A stretch of DNA of 64,000 bases from Eucalyptus grandis (lineage: Eukaryota; Streptophyta; Magnoliopsida; Myrtales; Myrtaceae): the NCBI RefSeq assembly GCF_016545825.1, contig NC_052613.1:52186112-52250111 (forward strand), written 5' to 3'. Below, piece after piece: positions 24,401 through 36,085 of the stretch; the stretch's first letter is position 1, and each line of letters opens with the position of its first letter. Position numbers and translations under genes: made by a program. Below the pieces are notes generated by a model. The model ran no database searches and was not told the DNA's origin. It saw only the letters and a program-made list of their open reading frames with translations.

Positions 24401-24562
24401 TGGTTAGTGGCGGCTCCAAATTGAATATAATTGCATGTTTAAATGAGTTAATTTCTATCAAGTCGCGATTGGTAGGACTTGGGAGGGTCCGCGCCAAGTC
24501 TTCAGATTTAGTAATCCATTAACCTAAACTTTAGGATTGCCTGGAAAATTTAGGTTGCAACA
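21404..24562 (+). mobile_element. Solo LTR nested in the Copia element
   Basis: Starts TGTTGACACC and ends GGTTGCAACA; flanks are GAGTC (21399-21403) and GAGTT (24563-24567), a 5-bp TSD with one mutation. Same family as 2085-5931: both share a block (24286-24415 here) with GTACCGAAAGGGCGTTAG and a TTAGTGGCG motif. It holds a GC-rich Pro/Ala/Arg low-complexity region at 21930-22790 that yields several overlapping frames of 100-180 codons; these are not considered genes. The insertion splits the Copia reverse transcriptase/RNase H region. Confidence 0.82.
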
Positions 24563-24567
24563 GAGTT

Positions 24568-25549
24568 GCAGATCCTTTCTTTAATAACTCAGCGTATAAT
24601 CAGCAGTCCCCTTTAGATACCTCAGTATTCTCTTAACGACCTTCCAATATGTTGGACCTGGGTTGGATTGGTATCTACTCACCATTCCAATTGCAAAACA
24701 TATGTCAAGTCTTGTACATGTCATAGTGTACATCAAGCTCCCAACATCACTAGCATAAGGAACCTGTTTCATTTGTTCATTCTTTTGTGGAGTTCTTGGA
24801 CACAGTCTATGGCTTAATTTTTCACCGTTTGCAATAGGAGTGTCTATAGGTTTACAATCTTGCATACGAAATCGTTCAAGAACCTTATTTATATATGTTT
24901 CTTGCGAAAAAGATAACGATCTCTTCGAACGATCTCTTGAAATCTTAACTCCAAGAATGTATGCAGCCTCACTCATATCCTTCATCTCAAAGTTGGAAGA
25001 CAACCAACTCTTGACAGTATTGACAAGCTCCATATTACTTCCGGCAATTAGTATATCATCAACATATAATGATATGATCACAAATTGATCATTGGATCTT
25101 TTGATATATACACAATGATCCTCATCAATAATTGTAAAATCATATGCCAGAAAACGTATATATACCATTGTCTTTGATGACTGTTTAAGGCCATATATCG
25201 ATCTCAAAAGTCGACATATATTTTCTTCTTGGTCTTTCACTATGAAACCAGCAGGTTGTTCCATATATATTTCTTCCTCTAATTCTCCATTGAGGAAAGC
25301 AATCTTTACATCCATTTGATGTAACTCAAGATCCATACTTGCCACTATTGCCAGAATAATGAGAATCGAGGTAAATCTCACTACAGGAGAAAATGTTTTT
25401 TCATAATCAATTCATTCCTATTGATTATACCCCTTCGCCACAAGGCAAGCCTTATGCCTTTCTATCGAGCCATCAGCTTTTCGCTTTATTTTGAGAACCC
25501 ACTTGTTCCCAATAGCTTTGCGTCCTCTTAGAAGATCAATCAGTTCCTA
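24568..25549 (-). pseudogene. Copia reverse transcriptase remnant
   Basis: The minus-strand frame 25381-24581 encodes the RT core: LHQMDVKIAFLNGELEEEIY, GLKQSSKTM, the catalytic LYVDDILIAG motif, and PYASDVGSLMYTMTCTRLDI. The N-terminal RT motif NKWVLKIKRKADGS lies at about 25510-25470 in a segment with two in-frame stops. RT would copy element RNA into DNA in cytoplasmic particles; this copy is dead. Confidence 0.9.
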
Positions 25550-26149
25550 AACTTGGTTTGACTTCATTGACTTCATTGACTCAATTTCCTCTTCCATTGC
25601 ATGAATCCATTTTTCCTTACTAGGGCAATTCAGAGCCTCATTAATGTTTCTTGGCTCATCCTCATCTTGCGGAGCAATCATAAAAGTTTCCCTTTCAATG
25701 TCAAAACGTCGACGGGGAATACTTTGGCGACTTGTTCGCCGTATGGGGGATTGTACATTTAGTACATCATTCCCCATTATGCTCCCACTAGGATTAGATA
25801 ATGATGACGTCGTCTCATCATGTGGTTGCAATTGAGAATGAGTTGAATTCAATTCATCACTTCTCATATTACTCCCACTTGGACGAACTCCACTAATATC
25901 ATTATCTTGATCCAATGTTTCAAATAGGGAGTAATCTTCCCCTATTTCGCCATTCTTAGGAAATTCATCCTCTAAGAATGTGACATCCCGTGATTCAAAT
26001 TCAGTTATACTCCCACTTTCCTGCTCACCTATGAACACATACCCTTTCAAGTGTTCGGAGTATCTCATTAAAATACTCTTCTTTCCTTTGGGACCTAATT
26101 TCCCAAACTTGTGAGATGACTCATGAGTATAGGTAAGTCCATAACTCAT
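25547..26149 (-). pseudogene. Copia integrase C-terminal region and linker
   Basis: A 200-codon frame with the Copia integrase C-terminal signature (KFGKLGPKGKKSILMRYSEH, then KGYVF and a SRDVTFLE segment), an acidic/Ser linker, and the start of the RT region (NINEALNCPSKEKWIHAMEEE). The end shows a tandem SMKSMK duplication before a stop. Confidence 0.85.
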
Positions 26150-26940
26150 ATGGAGTGGAAGTAACTAATTTGGAAGGCATCCGGTTAAGTATATAGGCAG
26201 CAGTTAACAACGCATCACTCCAAAAAGTAATAGGTAAATTAGCATGCGCCATCATGGACTTAACCATTTCTAGTAGGGTTTTGTTTCTTCTCTCTGCAAC
26301 ACCATTTTGTTGAGAAGTATATGGAATAGACAACTGTCTTTCTATTCCTTTTTCATCACATAATTTTTCTGAACTCATCAGATAAATATTATCGACCTCG
26401 ATCGGATCTCAATACTTTTATTTTCTTGTCTAATTGATTTTCTACCAAGTTCATAAACTTTTTGAAACAACTTAATGCTTTAGATTTATGAGAAATCAAA
26501 TAGACATATCCGAATCGAGTATAATTATCTATAAAAGTGATGAAATAAACAGCCCCATGCCTTCCTCTCACATTCATTGGACCACAGACGTTAGAATGGA
26601 TTAAATGCAGAGGAAATTCAGCTCTTTTACCTTTTCCAGATGGTTTCCTTGTCGTTTTCCCTACTAGACAATGCTCACATATGGACAAATCACCTTTTTC
26701 AATGTTGCCCAACAAGCCCTCTTTGGCCAGTATATTCATACATTGTTGGCCAATATGACCAAGTCTAGCATGCCACACATTTACATCATTATCATATGAA
26801 TTAGGAGATGTGAGAAGGGAATAACAAACATTTGCATTAACATAGTCAATATCTAATACAATGAAACCATGCAGAAAATAACCACAAGCATAGTAATTTG
26901 TATCCAAATACAAATCTACACCTCTATTATGGAAGTTCAT
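26121..26940 (-). pseudogene. Copia GAG-pre-integrase and integrase core remnant
   Basis: Two overlapping minus-strand frames. The first (26940-26389) has the GAG-pre-integrase HARLGHIGQQ motif and zinc-binding CEHCLVGK, then the start of the integrase core. The first catalytic Asp, usually in a TDVCGP motif, reads SNVCGP here (Asp to Asn); the second, in FIDNYTRF, is present. The second frame (26378-26121) has the catalytic Glu region NGVAERRNKT. Frameshift between the two. Inactive. Confidence 0.88.
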
Positions 26941-27043
26941 ATAAAATCAAGCTTAACCAACACCAAAACAGACGCTAAATTTCGACGAGTCTCCGGAGCA
27001 TATGGAACATCATGTAGGAACAAGGTGCATCCACCACGCACGT

Positions 27044-27330
27044 TCAATTGGCAGATGCCAATCCTTTTAACTTCAGCTTTGGAGTTATTTCCCACATAGA
27101 TCCACTTAGTTCCAGTTGGTATCGTCGGAATTCCACGAATGATTCTCTATCCTTCGCTACATGGTCTGTTGCTCTTGAATCTACAGTCCACAAATGATTG
27201 GATTCGGCCAATAATACAGAACTTGACACATAAGCAAAGTTCTCAAATGTACAAGAGGTGTTTACCTTTTCGGCTCACAATAGTTGCGAGCATAGTGACA
27301 TTTCTTGTCACAATTGTAACATCTCACCCT
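27044..27330 (-). pseudogene. Copia zinc knuckle and protease remnant
   Basis: A CYNCDKK..H zinc-knuckle remnant lies at about 27276-27321; its last Cys is displaced by one residue. The following frame (27229-27044) has WTVDSRATDHV, a decayed aspartic protease DSGATDHV in which Gly is replaced by Arg. Confidence 0.75.
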
Positions 27331-27333
27331 TGA

Positions 27334-28067
27334 CATTTTCTTCACTTGAGGAGGTTTTCCTTTCTTGCGTTGGTTAACTCTTGATTTCTTACAATAAGGA
27401 CTTGATCATTTGCATTCCCACATATTGAACGAATCAATACGCTTGCGCTTAAAGCTCAAAGCCCTTTCTGAGCTAGAACCTGCATTGCAAATCTATTTTC
27501 GGCTCAAATGCCGTTATGCGGTCCTCTACTAGCTCAAGGTGGCGTACGGCATCCTCAAGATCTTCCATAACATGGTCAAGAGCTTCTAGTGCTTCTTGCT
27601 TTTCCAATATATATTAAATCTTCATATTCAATATTTCACAATTGTTGCCGTTCATATCAGCATTTACATTCTTAGTTGCTGAAACCATCGATCTGAACAC
27701 ATCAGATATATATGCATGAATAATTAATGCCTATCATTTATGCATCCACTTTGCACAGACCCATTATATCAATGAATAATTTCAAGTAAGGTTTCAGAAT
27801 CAAAAGGTTACTATGTTTCCAATCATCCTCCAAAAATCTTAACTTAAAATTATTATTAATATAATTATCTTATGCAAAATAAATTCTATGAAGTTACAAA
27901 AACTTCTATGAACTACCCACATCAATCAACAATAATAGAAAGCAAATAATATTTAACATTCAATAATAATGCTTTCACATAATACAGCTATCCATTACAC
28001 TAAGTAATATATACAAAGAAGAAATATCAACATAAAAAGAGATATTCACACTAAAAAACATCTCAAA
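27334..28067 (-). other. Decayed gag 3' part of the Copia element
   Basis: AT-rich, many stops, no clear motif. Placed in gag only by its position between the UBN2-like domain and the zinc knuckle. Confidence 0.4.
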
Positions 28068-28694
28068 CTAATCTAAAAAATAAATAGGGAATATTCCTTC
28101 TAATCTATCAGTCAAAATATCTAAGAAATTTGAAGGCACATTTGCCAACCATGAAAAAACTTTTGGAGAGCTCTCATGTCGCCTCCAAGGCGCATTCACT
28201 CTGCGCCATGTGGCGCTCAATTTAAGGGTTGAAGTTTTGGTTAACTCAATCCTATAGTACTCTCTAACAAAAGCTACCACTAGCCTCTTATAACCCGGGA
28301 CCACGTTGACCTCCCATAACCGATCTAACACTGCTTGCCATTCAGGTGGAAGAGTGTTCATCAAAGCCGGCACCTTCTCAAAATCCGGCATAAGATAACC
28401 ATTCCAGATGATTTCCTGTATCATCTGATTGACCCTGACCACATGTGATACTAAATCACTGTCATGCCACCGATAAATAGCTAACTCTGTTATCAGCCTT
28501 TTAAGTCTTGCACTTCCCTCGTCCGTTCTCAGGATTGCAGGTATCCGTGCATAATGCATCATAGTTCCTGCAACAAATGTAGAACTAAAAAATGGATCAC
28601 TTATAATCCATAATGTACATAAGGGAAAATACTTAATTTTCCATGATTCATGCAACAAATGTAGAATAAAAAATTGATTACCTATAACCCACAC
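28068..28694 (-). pseudogene. Copia gag (UBN2-like) remnant
   Basis: A 208-codon frame with the gag-like segment VNQMIQEIIWNGYLMPDFEK and LMNTLPPEWQAV, the pattern of the Copia gag capsid domain (short helices followed by LPPEW). The N-terminal start and downstream gag are decayed. Confidence 0.65.
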
Positions 28695-29190
28695 GGACCT
28701 CGGGTCGGGTTGGGTTGGGTCGGTTCGCCGGTCAGTCGGGTCGCCGGCGATGACGTCATCCTAGCGGTTACTGACCGTTGGGTGACGTCATGGTGATGTC
28801 ATCACGCGTCGGTTCGCCGACCGGCGCGTGTTGGTTCGCCGGCCGGCGGCGTCGTGCACGCGCCGGTTTGCCATCGGCGCGTGTGGCGCACGCGCTGGCT
28901 GAGCCAACGCTTCAGGCGCGTGGCGCCCATGCGCAGCAGCTTCTGGCCGAGCGTGTGGGTGCGTGCGGCGTCTCCCGGCGGCGGTTGACCCGTCGACGAA
29001 CTCGTCTCGACGAGCTCTTTCACCTTATGCCATTAGAAATTGATTTCGACTTACAGAAACTCGAAAAATTGAATGAACAGTGCTCGGGTGTCGGGATTTT
29101 TCGCCTAGATCGGTTTCGGCTGATTAATTCCGCGAAAAAACGATAAAAAATCATCCATAAACATGAAAGGGGTCGGGAAAACATGAACCC
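28695..29190 (-). other. 5' leader of the Copia element
   Basis: GC-rich leader between PBS and gag, with repeated GGTTCGCCGG words and two palindromic TGACGTCA sites (28751-28758, 28783-28790). Frames of 73-122 codons are low complexity. Confidence 0.55.
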
Positions 29191-29203
29191 GGCTCTGATA
29201 CCA
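29191..29203 (-). other. Primer-binding site (tRNA-iMet)
   Basis: The minus strand reads TGGTATCAGAGCC, one base after the 5' LTR end. This is the standard Copia primer site complementary to the 3' end of initiator tRNA-Met, and it fixes the element's orientation. Confidence 0.93.
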
Positions 29204-29204
29204 A

Positions 29205-29650
29205 TGTTGGGATTGTCGGATTTCTAAAAACCGGATTCGACACTAAATCGAACCCCTAAAACGAATGCGGAAGACAAGCTCGGGAAAAACATATATCACC
29301 AATCCTAAAGCACACCATGGAATCGAGCGTACATTGTTAGCCATAGATTAAACACCAATGCTGAAGATTGAGGAAGAGAAACCGATCCCGTTCGATCCGA
29401 TGACGTCAATTGGCCTTGAAGGGAAGACGGCGTCGCCTCTTGCGCACTGTTTTTTCTTTTGGAGGGAGAGAGGGAGAGGAACGTACGTCATGTCAACGGT
29501 TGTGTTCCTCCCTCTCTCTTTCTCCTTTTATACGTCCTTCCAACAAAAAGGAACGTACCCCTTCATCCATGGGCCCTAATCTTGTGGGTCGGGCTTTTAG
29601 GCCCATCATAGGTGGACGGGCCAACTTAGGCCCATCACATAAAATCATCA
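29205..29650 (-). repeat. 5' LTR of the Copia element
   Basis: 446 bp, about 96% identical by eye to the 19358 LTR. Minus-strand TATA box at 29525-29532 and TGACGTCA at 29401-29408. Confidence 0.92.
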
Positions 29651-29655
29651 GTACG

Positions 29656-29856
29656 CTTTTTTTCTTCTTGTATACAAGTATGTTGTCATTTGTTTAATAA
29701 CCTTTTATTTATTTATTTATGGTTCAACATTTTAGTGACAACACCTTTTTTCGTTTAAGTTATTTAATGATATGTATAATTACGTAGATTTGTCAAAAAA
29801 AGGGTATGGCAAGACAATCCTAACAGCTCCCTCTAGGCATCATCACAAGGGTCACA
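29656..29856. repeat. Intergenic segment upstream of P450-2 (part 1)
   Basis: Paralogous to 43038-43245; no gene seen. Confidence 0.6.
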
Positions 29857-30547
29857 CCGGAAGAAGAAAAATAAAGACGGAAGAAGAAAAATAAATCAAA
29901 CACCGGATTTACGTGGTTCAATTGTAAAGACCTACGTCCACGGGAGAGTAGCAGCGAATTTCACTATAGATCAAGCGATACAAGGAGATTACACACTCAA
30001 GTCACTCAAACACTCTCTCGGTGTTTCCCAAACCCCAATTACACCCAATACCCCAATTTTTCTTGGATGTAAATCACGAATAAATTTTGCCGCACAAGAA
30101 AACACGAAGACCCGCTATCAAGCACCCAGCGCCTACGGACGTCTCTCGCAAACAAAGAATACCCACGGCACTCAAAGTAAACGGCGCTCCAATACGTGGC
30201 TTTGCTCAACACGTACGTAGACTTCAGCGGTGTGTTCCTACGTAAGAGACTTCGGCGGCATCAAAACCCCTGAAGAAGAAGACCCGCATAATATTTGCTT
30301 TTATACATGTGTGCCCAAGGTCAAACTTTTGACCTTGGGCCCCACCTCCTCCTTAAAGCTTTCACGTGCAGCATACGTGGACTCCTTTCTTCGCATGGAG
30401 AAGCTTCACGCGGCTTTCCTTTTCTATTTCATAAAGGATTCCGCAGCAAACAACTTTCCTCCTTTATTTTATTTTTATATTTTCTTCGCGAGTCTACTGA
30501 ATTTCGCGTTTTAGCAAAGGCTCAAACTCGAGTCATATTTAATACCT
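29857..30547 (-). mobile_element. Probable solo LTR or TRIM-like insertion
   Basis: The paralogous segment at 43240-43265 lacks this 0.7 kb. Read on the minus strand it has a TATA box (TATAAAAG, 30298-30305) and near its end GAACCACGTAAATCC, a motif common near the 3' end of Copia-type LTRs. Exact ends and TSD were not resolved. Frames of 94-98 codons inside are not supported. Confidence 0.45.
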
Positions 30548-31692
30548 ACAAAAAGTTCAATTTGAATTCTAGCTATTCCGCACCCTTGTAATTCAAGTGT
30601 CCGATGTTGGTGAGTTGATCACCACAACTTCACCAATATATTATCAGTCAAATTTATCCATGCAAAGTATGCCGTAGCTAGATAATGCAGCAAAAACTGT
30701 TTAGTCATTCATTTTATTTAATTAGTTCTTATTATGTCATTAAAATCCGATAGTCAAAATTATTTAGGGAACTGCTTTCGTTTTAAGCTGGAGGCAACAT
30801 GAAAACCACCCCATTGATATTTTGGTGAAAAGGCGCCAGTGGTCCAAGTACTTTTTCTGAGAAATTCGATGCCGTCTCTTTACGCTTCTACTTTTTCCAA
30901 ATGATCCCTTTACTTTTTAAAAAAGTTTCGCAGTCAGCCCTTTGGTTAATCTTGACCGCTGGAGGATACAGTTGACAGCTGAAAAGCGGAGGTGGCGACG
31001 TGAGAACATGTCTCAAAATTTTTCAAGTTCGAACTTAACTCGATTAAGTCTTTAAGAAGCTCAATCTCCATGTTAGTAATCCGACTAAGACTTCCACCAA
31101 TGACAATTATCGTATTGATTTTTTTTTTTATGATTAATGTAGGAATTTTTGGATGTCACGTAATGCACCCTTCAAGCTCAATTTTACAAATTCTAACTTA
31201 ACTTGATAAAGTTTTCAAGAAACTGGACATTGAGTTCACTTGATTTTATAGGTCAATAAATTGTACTTCAAACTAAAACCCGAGCTTGAATTTTGAGAGG
31301 AACACTATAATTGAGAACCAAAGATATTTTATTTAGTCATATTTAAGTATATAATTGCTCGAAAAGGTTCACTTAGCCGATCCAACTTCTACATTGATTA
31401 GAGAGAATATGTACATTTTGTACGCTCTATTTTCAGCCAAAAGAAAAGGTTAGAAAAAGTTAGTCTGAAGCTAGTAGCTAGCTTCGATTCAGCGAAGGTT
31501 GAAATCTATGAATGAGGGCCTTGAGGCTTTACTTTTCACCGGTGAAGACAAACACCATTGGTTAGATCGTCAGCGTCAGTTATTCTTGGGAACAACTTAT
31601 CTTCCTGTGTTTGTCCTGTCATATTTTCAAAAGCATACCTTTTTTTGTCTTAGTGGATAATCATAAAAGAATCATCCTCAGCATCCACTTTG
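30548..31692. repeat. 5' flank of P450-2
   Basis: Paralogous to 43265-44300 upstream of P450-4; no gene or complete element seen. Differs from the 5' flank shared by P450-1, -3 and -5. Confidence 0.65.
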
Positions 31693-31698
31693 TATATA
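31693..31698 (+). promoter_or_regulatory. TATA box of P450-2
   Basis: TATATA 76 bp before the ATG, conserved with P450-1 and P450-5. Confidence 0.55.
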
Positions 31699-31768
31699 AC
31701 ACGACTTAACCTCGCCAAACTAACTCAACGATTCAAGTATTTGCACTGCACACGACCGTCCCCCGACA

Positions 31769-34271
31769 ATGGCTCTTCACATCCTCTTCACATGGCTTTC
31801 TCTTTCGCTTCCTCTCCTCCTCCTCCTCCTCCTCCTCTCAGTGAAAAACTTCAACGATAAAAAGAAGAATCTCCTACCAGGGCCTCCATCTCTCCCCATC
31901 ATAGGCAACCTCCACCAGCTCGGCCACTTGCCTCACCAGTCTCTGTGGAAACTCTCCAAACGGTATGGCCCCGTCATGCTCATCCGCCTCGGGAGCATCC
32001 CCACCGTCGTAGTCTCCTCCCTGAATCTGCCAGGGAGGTCCTCAAGACCCACGACCTCGATTGTTGCAGCCGCCCGCGGCTAGTCGGCGTGGGATGCCTC
32101 TCCTATGACTACCTCGACATGGCCTTTGTCGAGTACGGCGATTACTGGAGGGAGCTGAGGAAGTTGTATGTACTCGAGTTGTATAGTGCAAAGCGAGTCC
32201 AGTCCTTCCGGTATGTCAGAGAAGAGGAGGTGGGGTCTATGATCGAGTCGATTGCGATGTCAGCCAAGAGTAGAACTCCAGTTAATATAAGCGAGAAATT
32301 CATGACTCTGACGGCTAACATCACTTGCAGGTAGGATATAGTGGCGCAGTTGAGGAGTCGAGTCGAGTAAGTTATCTATTTAATTATATTGATCCATCTT
32401 TCTATTATACAATTTTAACAAGTCACACCCAATCCGGTTTGACCCTGACCCAATCATTAGCAGTTTTTCCCTTTAAATATAGAAAACAGCTTATTGTAAA
32501 AAAACTATCTGATTTAAAACAAATTAAACATTGAAAAAATTAGTGAATAAGAAATTACTAAAAAAATTTGACGAAACTACGATAACAAGCAAGTTATTTC
32601 TCCTGATGAGGGAAATTCGAAAATAAATCTGTTTTTATCTTTCATATGAGTAGGAGTTGTTTCTGGAATGATATTTTGGAAAGTCTAAATAGACGGGCAT
32701 CACTTATATAAGAAAAAGAAAACTTGATGATTTGGGAATGATTGTGCAATAGAGTATGTAGGAAAGAGGATTTTGACTTTGAATTTGATGAAATTCGTCA
32801 GTTACAAACTCTTGATGATCATAAGGAAAAGTGGTTCATCGGGTGCATATAGGATAAGCCCAAATTGCTTTGGCGAGGGCCAGCCGCATTCGTCTAAAGT
32901 CCTACATTTATAAACACATAATAATAATAATATTTATTCAAACGAGGGTTAATAAATCGGTGCTTAGGGAAATGTATATACCGAGTTAATAAATTTTCAA
33001 GTGTATTAAAAGATCACGGGACCATATAAAAGCTAAATTAATGAACAAAAACGAATTGATGAATTTTAATGCGGAAAGGGAAAATGGTGTGTCACAATTG
33101 ATATAAATGTCTGTAATCGCTCATCACAAGGAAGTAGGAGACATGGCTATGGCGAAAAGCGTGAATGAATTGTTTGATGCTGAGCGCCATAAATTGATCT
33201 AAAATGAGTATGATGCTGTGAATCCATAAAATCCATATCTAGTTGGGCTTTGCTACTATGAACCCATAACAACCTATATTTAAAATTTTAACTAACTCAC
33301 AACACAAGCCGCCAAATGCGAGTTAAAAAGTCGGTCTTTAACCCATTTGCCACCTTTGGTTACTACTTGAATTTTTCGGAGGTATGACAGTATATTGAGT
33401 CTATTCTATAAATTTGAGCTCGACTTGACCATGAGTTCTATGTACGAACTTGACTATACTCCATTGGATTCAATCAGACTTACGAGCTGCCCGAATTATT
33501 TAGCTATTATCAAGTTCGAACTTGATTCTCCAACTAGAGAAACTCCACTCACATCTGGAAAAGATTTGAACCAAAGCTTGTCTAGCCTGAGAGCCAAGCT
33601 TGATCGCTCACGAGAATCTCTGACTTGTTTGCACGCCTTATATGCAGGGTCGCATTTGGAAAGGCGATTCAGGAGACGGAGTTCAAAGAAGGGAGTTTCA
33701 TGAATATGATTCACGAGGCAGTGGCGATGTTGGAAAGCTTTTCGGCATCTGATTTTTCCCTCGATTTGGCTGGATTGTGGACAGGTTCACGGGGCTCCAT
33801 TCGAGGTTGGAGAAGAGCTTTCGCAATTTGGACGTTTTCTATCAGAAGGTGATCGAAGAGCATCGTAATGCGACTAAGAGGCACGAGCAGGAGGACATGG
33901 TCGATTTGCTGCTGAAGATGGTGAGGGATCAGACTGAGCTTGCCTATGGTGTCGACCTACTGAGCCGTATCCAGGTGAATGCATGGGGCATCGGGCTGGA
34001 ACCAAGCCTGCGGGAGTGCCCGAAGGAGTTTGTGCCTGAGAGGTTCGAGGACAGGACGATCGATTACAGAGGGAATCATTTCGAGCTATTGCCATTCGGG
34101 GCGGGGCAGAGAGGATGCCCCGGGATGTTGATGGCAATGGCGATGATCGAGCTAGCGCTCGTCAATGTCTTGCATTCCTTCGATTGGGAATTGCCGGAGG
34201 GAATGACGGAGGGAGATGTAAGTATGGAAGAAGGGGCTGGCCTAGTCGTGTCCAATAAAGTGCCTCTCTAA
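31769..34271 (+). pseudogene. P450-2: CYP71-family P450, frameshifts and an internal deletion
   Basis: Exon 1 is 31769-32330 (anchor [14 protein letters not shown], hinge [14 protein letters not shown]-helix WRELR) with a 1-bp loss near 32018-32030. Intron 1 (32331-33647) is longer than in the other copies. Exon 2 starts at 33648 and has a 1-bp loss near 33755. At about 33945 the end of exon 2 is fused directly to the later part of exon 3: compared with P450-5 about 500 bp are missing, taking intron 2, the I-helix oxygen-binding region and the ExxR motif. The haem loop remains as FGAGQRGCPG (Cys codon 34116-34118), and the last residues are lost to a further indel giving a stop at 34269-34271. 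Cannot make a working enzyme. Confidence 0.88.
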
Positions 34272-35560
34272 TGCCGATAAAGGAATCGCATGAAACCGAT
34301 GCATGATGAAATCGTTGTTAGACGGAACCCATCATATCTCTCACGACCTTTTATATTAATTATAATCAAGCCTCTTAAAGTTATGCTGTACAATGTTCTA
34401 GCGTACAATATAAATTTGTGCATTAGGACAGTTGAAGAGAGATCATTAGTTGAGCGAGTCACTTGCGCATTAACATATTGAATTTGTATCCCAAGTGCAA
34501 ATTACTTTGACAGAAAAGTTTTTTACTTGCATGGGGTAGTTCAACACTGAACATATTTTTTTTTTTTTTTGGTTGTATTATTTTCGAATAAGAGGGTGAT
34601 GCTCCTCGTTGAAATGAGCTGTAGTGTGTCATTGGAAAGTTCTGTCGTTTAAGAATAGCAATATAGCTTTTATTCATTTCAAGCATACTCGTAATTAGTT
34701 GAAATAATTCCCTAAAACATAGGCACTTTTCAAATTAAAAACAAATTTCGACCAAATAAAAATTAAAAACAAATTTACCGACACTGCGTACTAGTTTATT
34801 TTTTGCACAAGAAATAAATCTAGTAAAAGAAAAACAATCTCTCAAACAGAAAAGAGGATGAATTTGCAGATTTTAGCATAAACAAATGGTCATTTAATTT
34901 TAATGAGACTTCTTGCCTTTTAAGATGCAAAGTCTAAATTATAAATTAACATTAGTGAATGTGATTGTCGAATTGAAGGGTTGAAAAATTTTGGTTAGTA
35001 GTGACTGGTCAGTTAGGCCTTTTATTTATTTATTTATTTATGTCAACTATTCCTCTGGGAGTTACTATAAGAAATTTCACACCCACTGTAAAATGTTTGG
35101 CTTGGGTTATAATTACTCAGTCCATATATAGGTGTAGAGCCCATCATCACAACCCCAACCACATATTAGAAGGTAGGAAGTCTCTTCAAGTATGGTAGCA
35201 AAGGTCCATACCCTCGATTTCCAGAGAAATACTACTCTTTCATTTGGCCAAACAAGATTGGTATTACTTGACTTGCACAAGCTAATGGTGGAAAATCATG
35301 TTGAGAAAAAGTAGTTACGAATTCTAGAGAAGTTTTAGAGTTCCAGCAGAGATGACTTTGTTAATGTAACCTTCAAGAGCCTCATGTCCCCATATATACC
35401 CGACGGCGATATAATGGGAAATTGCCCTAATTCAATGTGATTAGTGGATTGCTCTAACATGATTAGAAGTAAAATTCGTTAGCATCACTATTATACTTCA
35501 TGCAACGATAAAATGCCAGACGGAGTTTTTCTTCATGAGGAAAGGGGGCATAAATAGTCA
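34272..35560. repeat. P450-2 3' flank
   Basis: No gene seen. Collinear with the flanks at 16641, 46932 and 1345. Confidence 0.65.
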
Positions 35561-35639
35561 AATAATGGATAAAAGATACTTGGGAGATGCTGACTGTTTA
35601 CTAAGTAATAATCAATCGATATATAGCAAGGCTAGTACA

Positions 35640-36085
35640 GATTTGAGCGACGTCTCCCTGGCCCTTGCTTGGGGCCAACGAGACTCGCTTGGATTTGGGC
35701 AATGCCGGTCCTTGTTGATGACGTTCGTTGGCCCCTCCAGTGATGAGTGGCAGTGGTGGTGCCCCATTGGTGAGGCCCTGCCATTTTTTTTCCGAGTTTT
35801 ATCTTTTAAAAATAAAATTTAAGTTTTTTTTTCTAAATTTTTTTAATCTAATTTAAATCAGATTTGGAGAAGAAAATAATAAAAAATGTCACGTATGAGA
35901 GATAAATTGATTTAAAAATTCAATGTTGGCATTTTCCATTAGACAAATTGACGATGTTAATAGTAGGTTTCAATTGTATTAATTTGACAAGTTTAAGGGC
36001 TTGATAATACTTTTTTGAAATTTTAAGACTTAATTATACTTTCACAATAAGTTTTAGGACTTTAAGTGCACTTATTTAGAAAAAT
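35640..36085. other. Degenerate transposon-like insert
   Basis: A GC-rich piece (35640-35790), then AT-rich sequence ending in AAGTTTTAGGACTTTAAGTG, which resembles one decayed MULE-type TIR end. The opposite end is not clear. Confidence 0.35.

Larger units (their letters stand above)
19358..29650 (-). mobile_element. Full-length decayed Ty1/Copia retrotransposon, TSD GTACG
   Basis: LTRs at 19358-19802 and 29205-29650 start TGTTGGGATT and end in ATCA, flanked by GTACG on both sides (19353-19357, 29651-29655). The empty site is at 43033-43037 in the paralogous segment. Read on the minus strand the order is 5' LTR, PBS, gag, zinc knuckle, protease, GAG-pre-integrase, integrase, reverse transcriptase, RNase H, PPT, 3' LTR, which is the Copia order. 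All frames are broken by stops. The two LTRs differ at about 19 of 445 positions by eye, mostly transitions, so it is not a recent insertion. A 3.16 kb solo LTR (21404-24562) interrupts it; without that the element is about 7.1 kb. Confidence 0.93.

Noticed and set aside
35535..35822. 95-codon frame
   Set aside because: Runs from P450 flank into a degenerate transposon piece; no domain and not conserved in the paralogous flanks.
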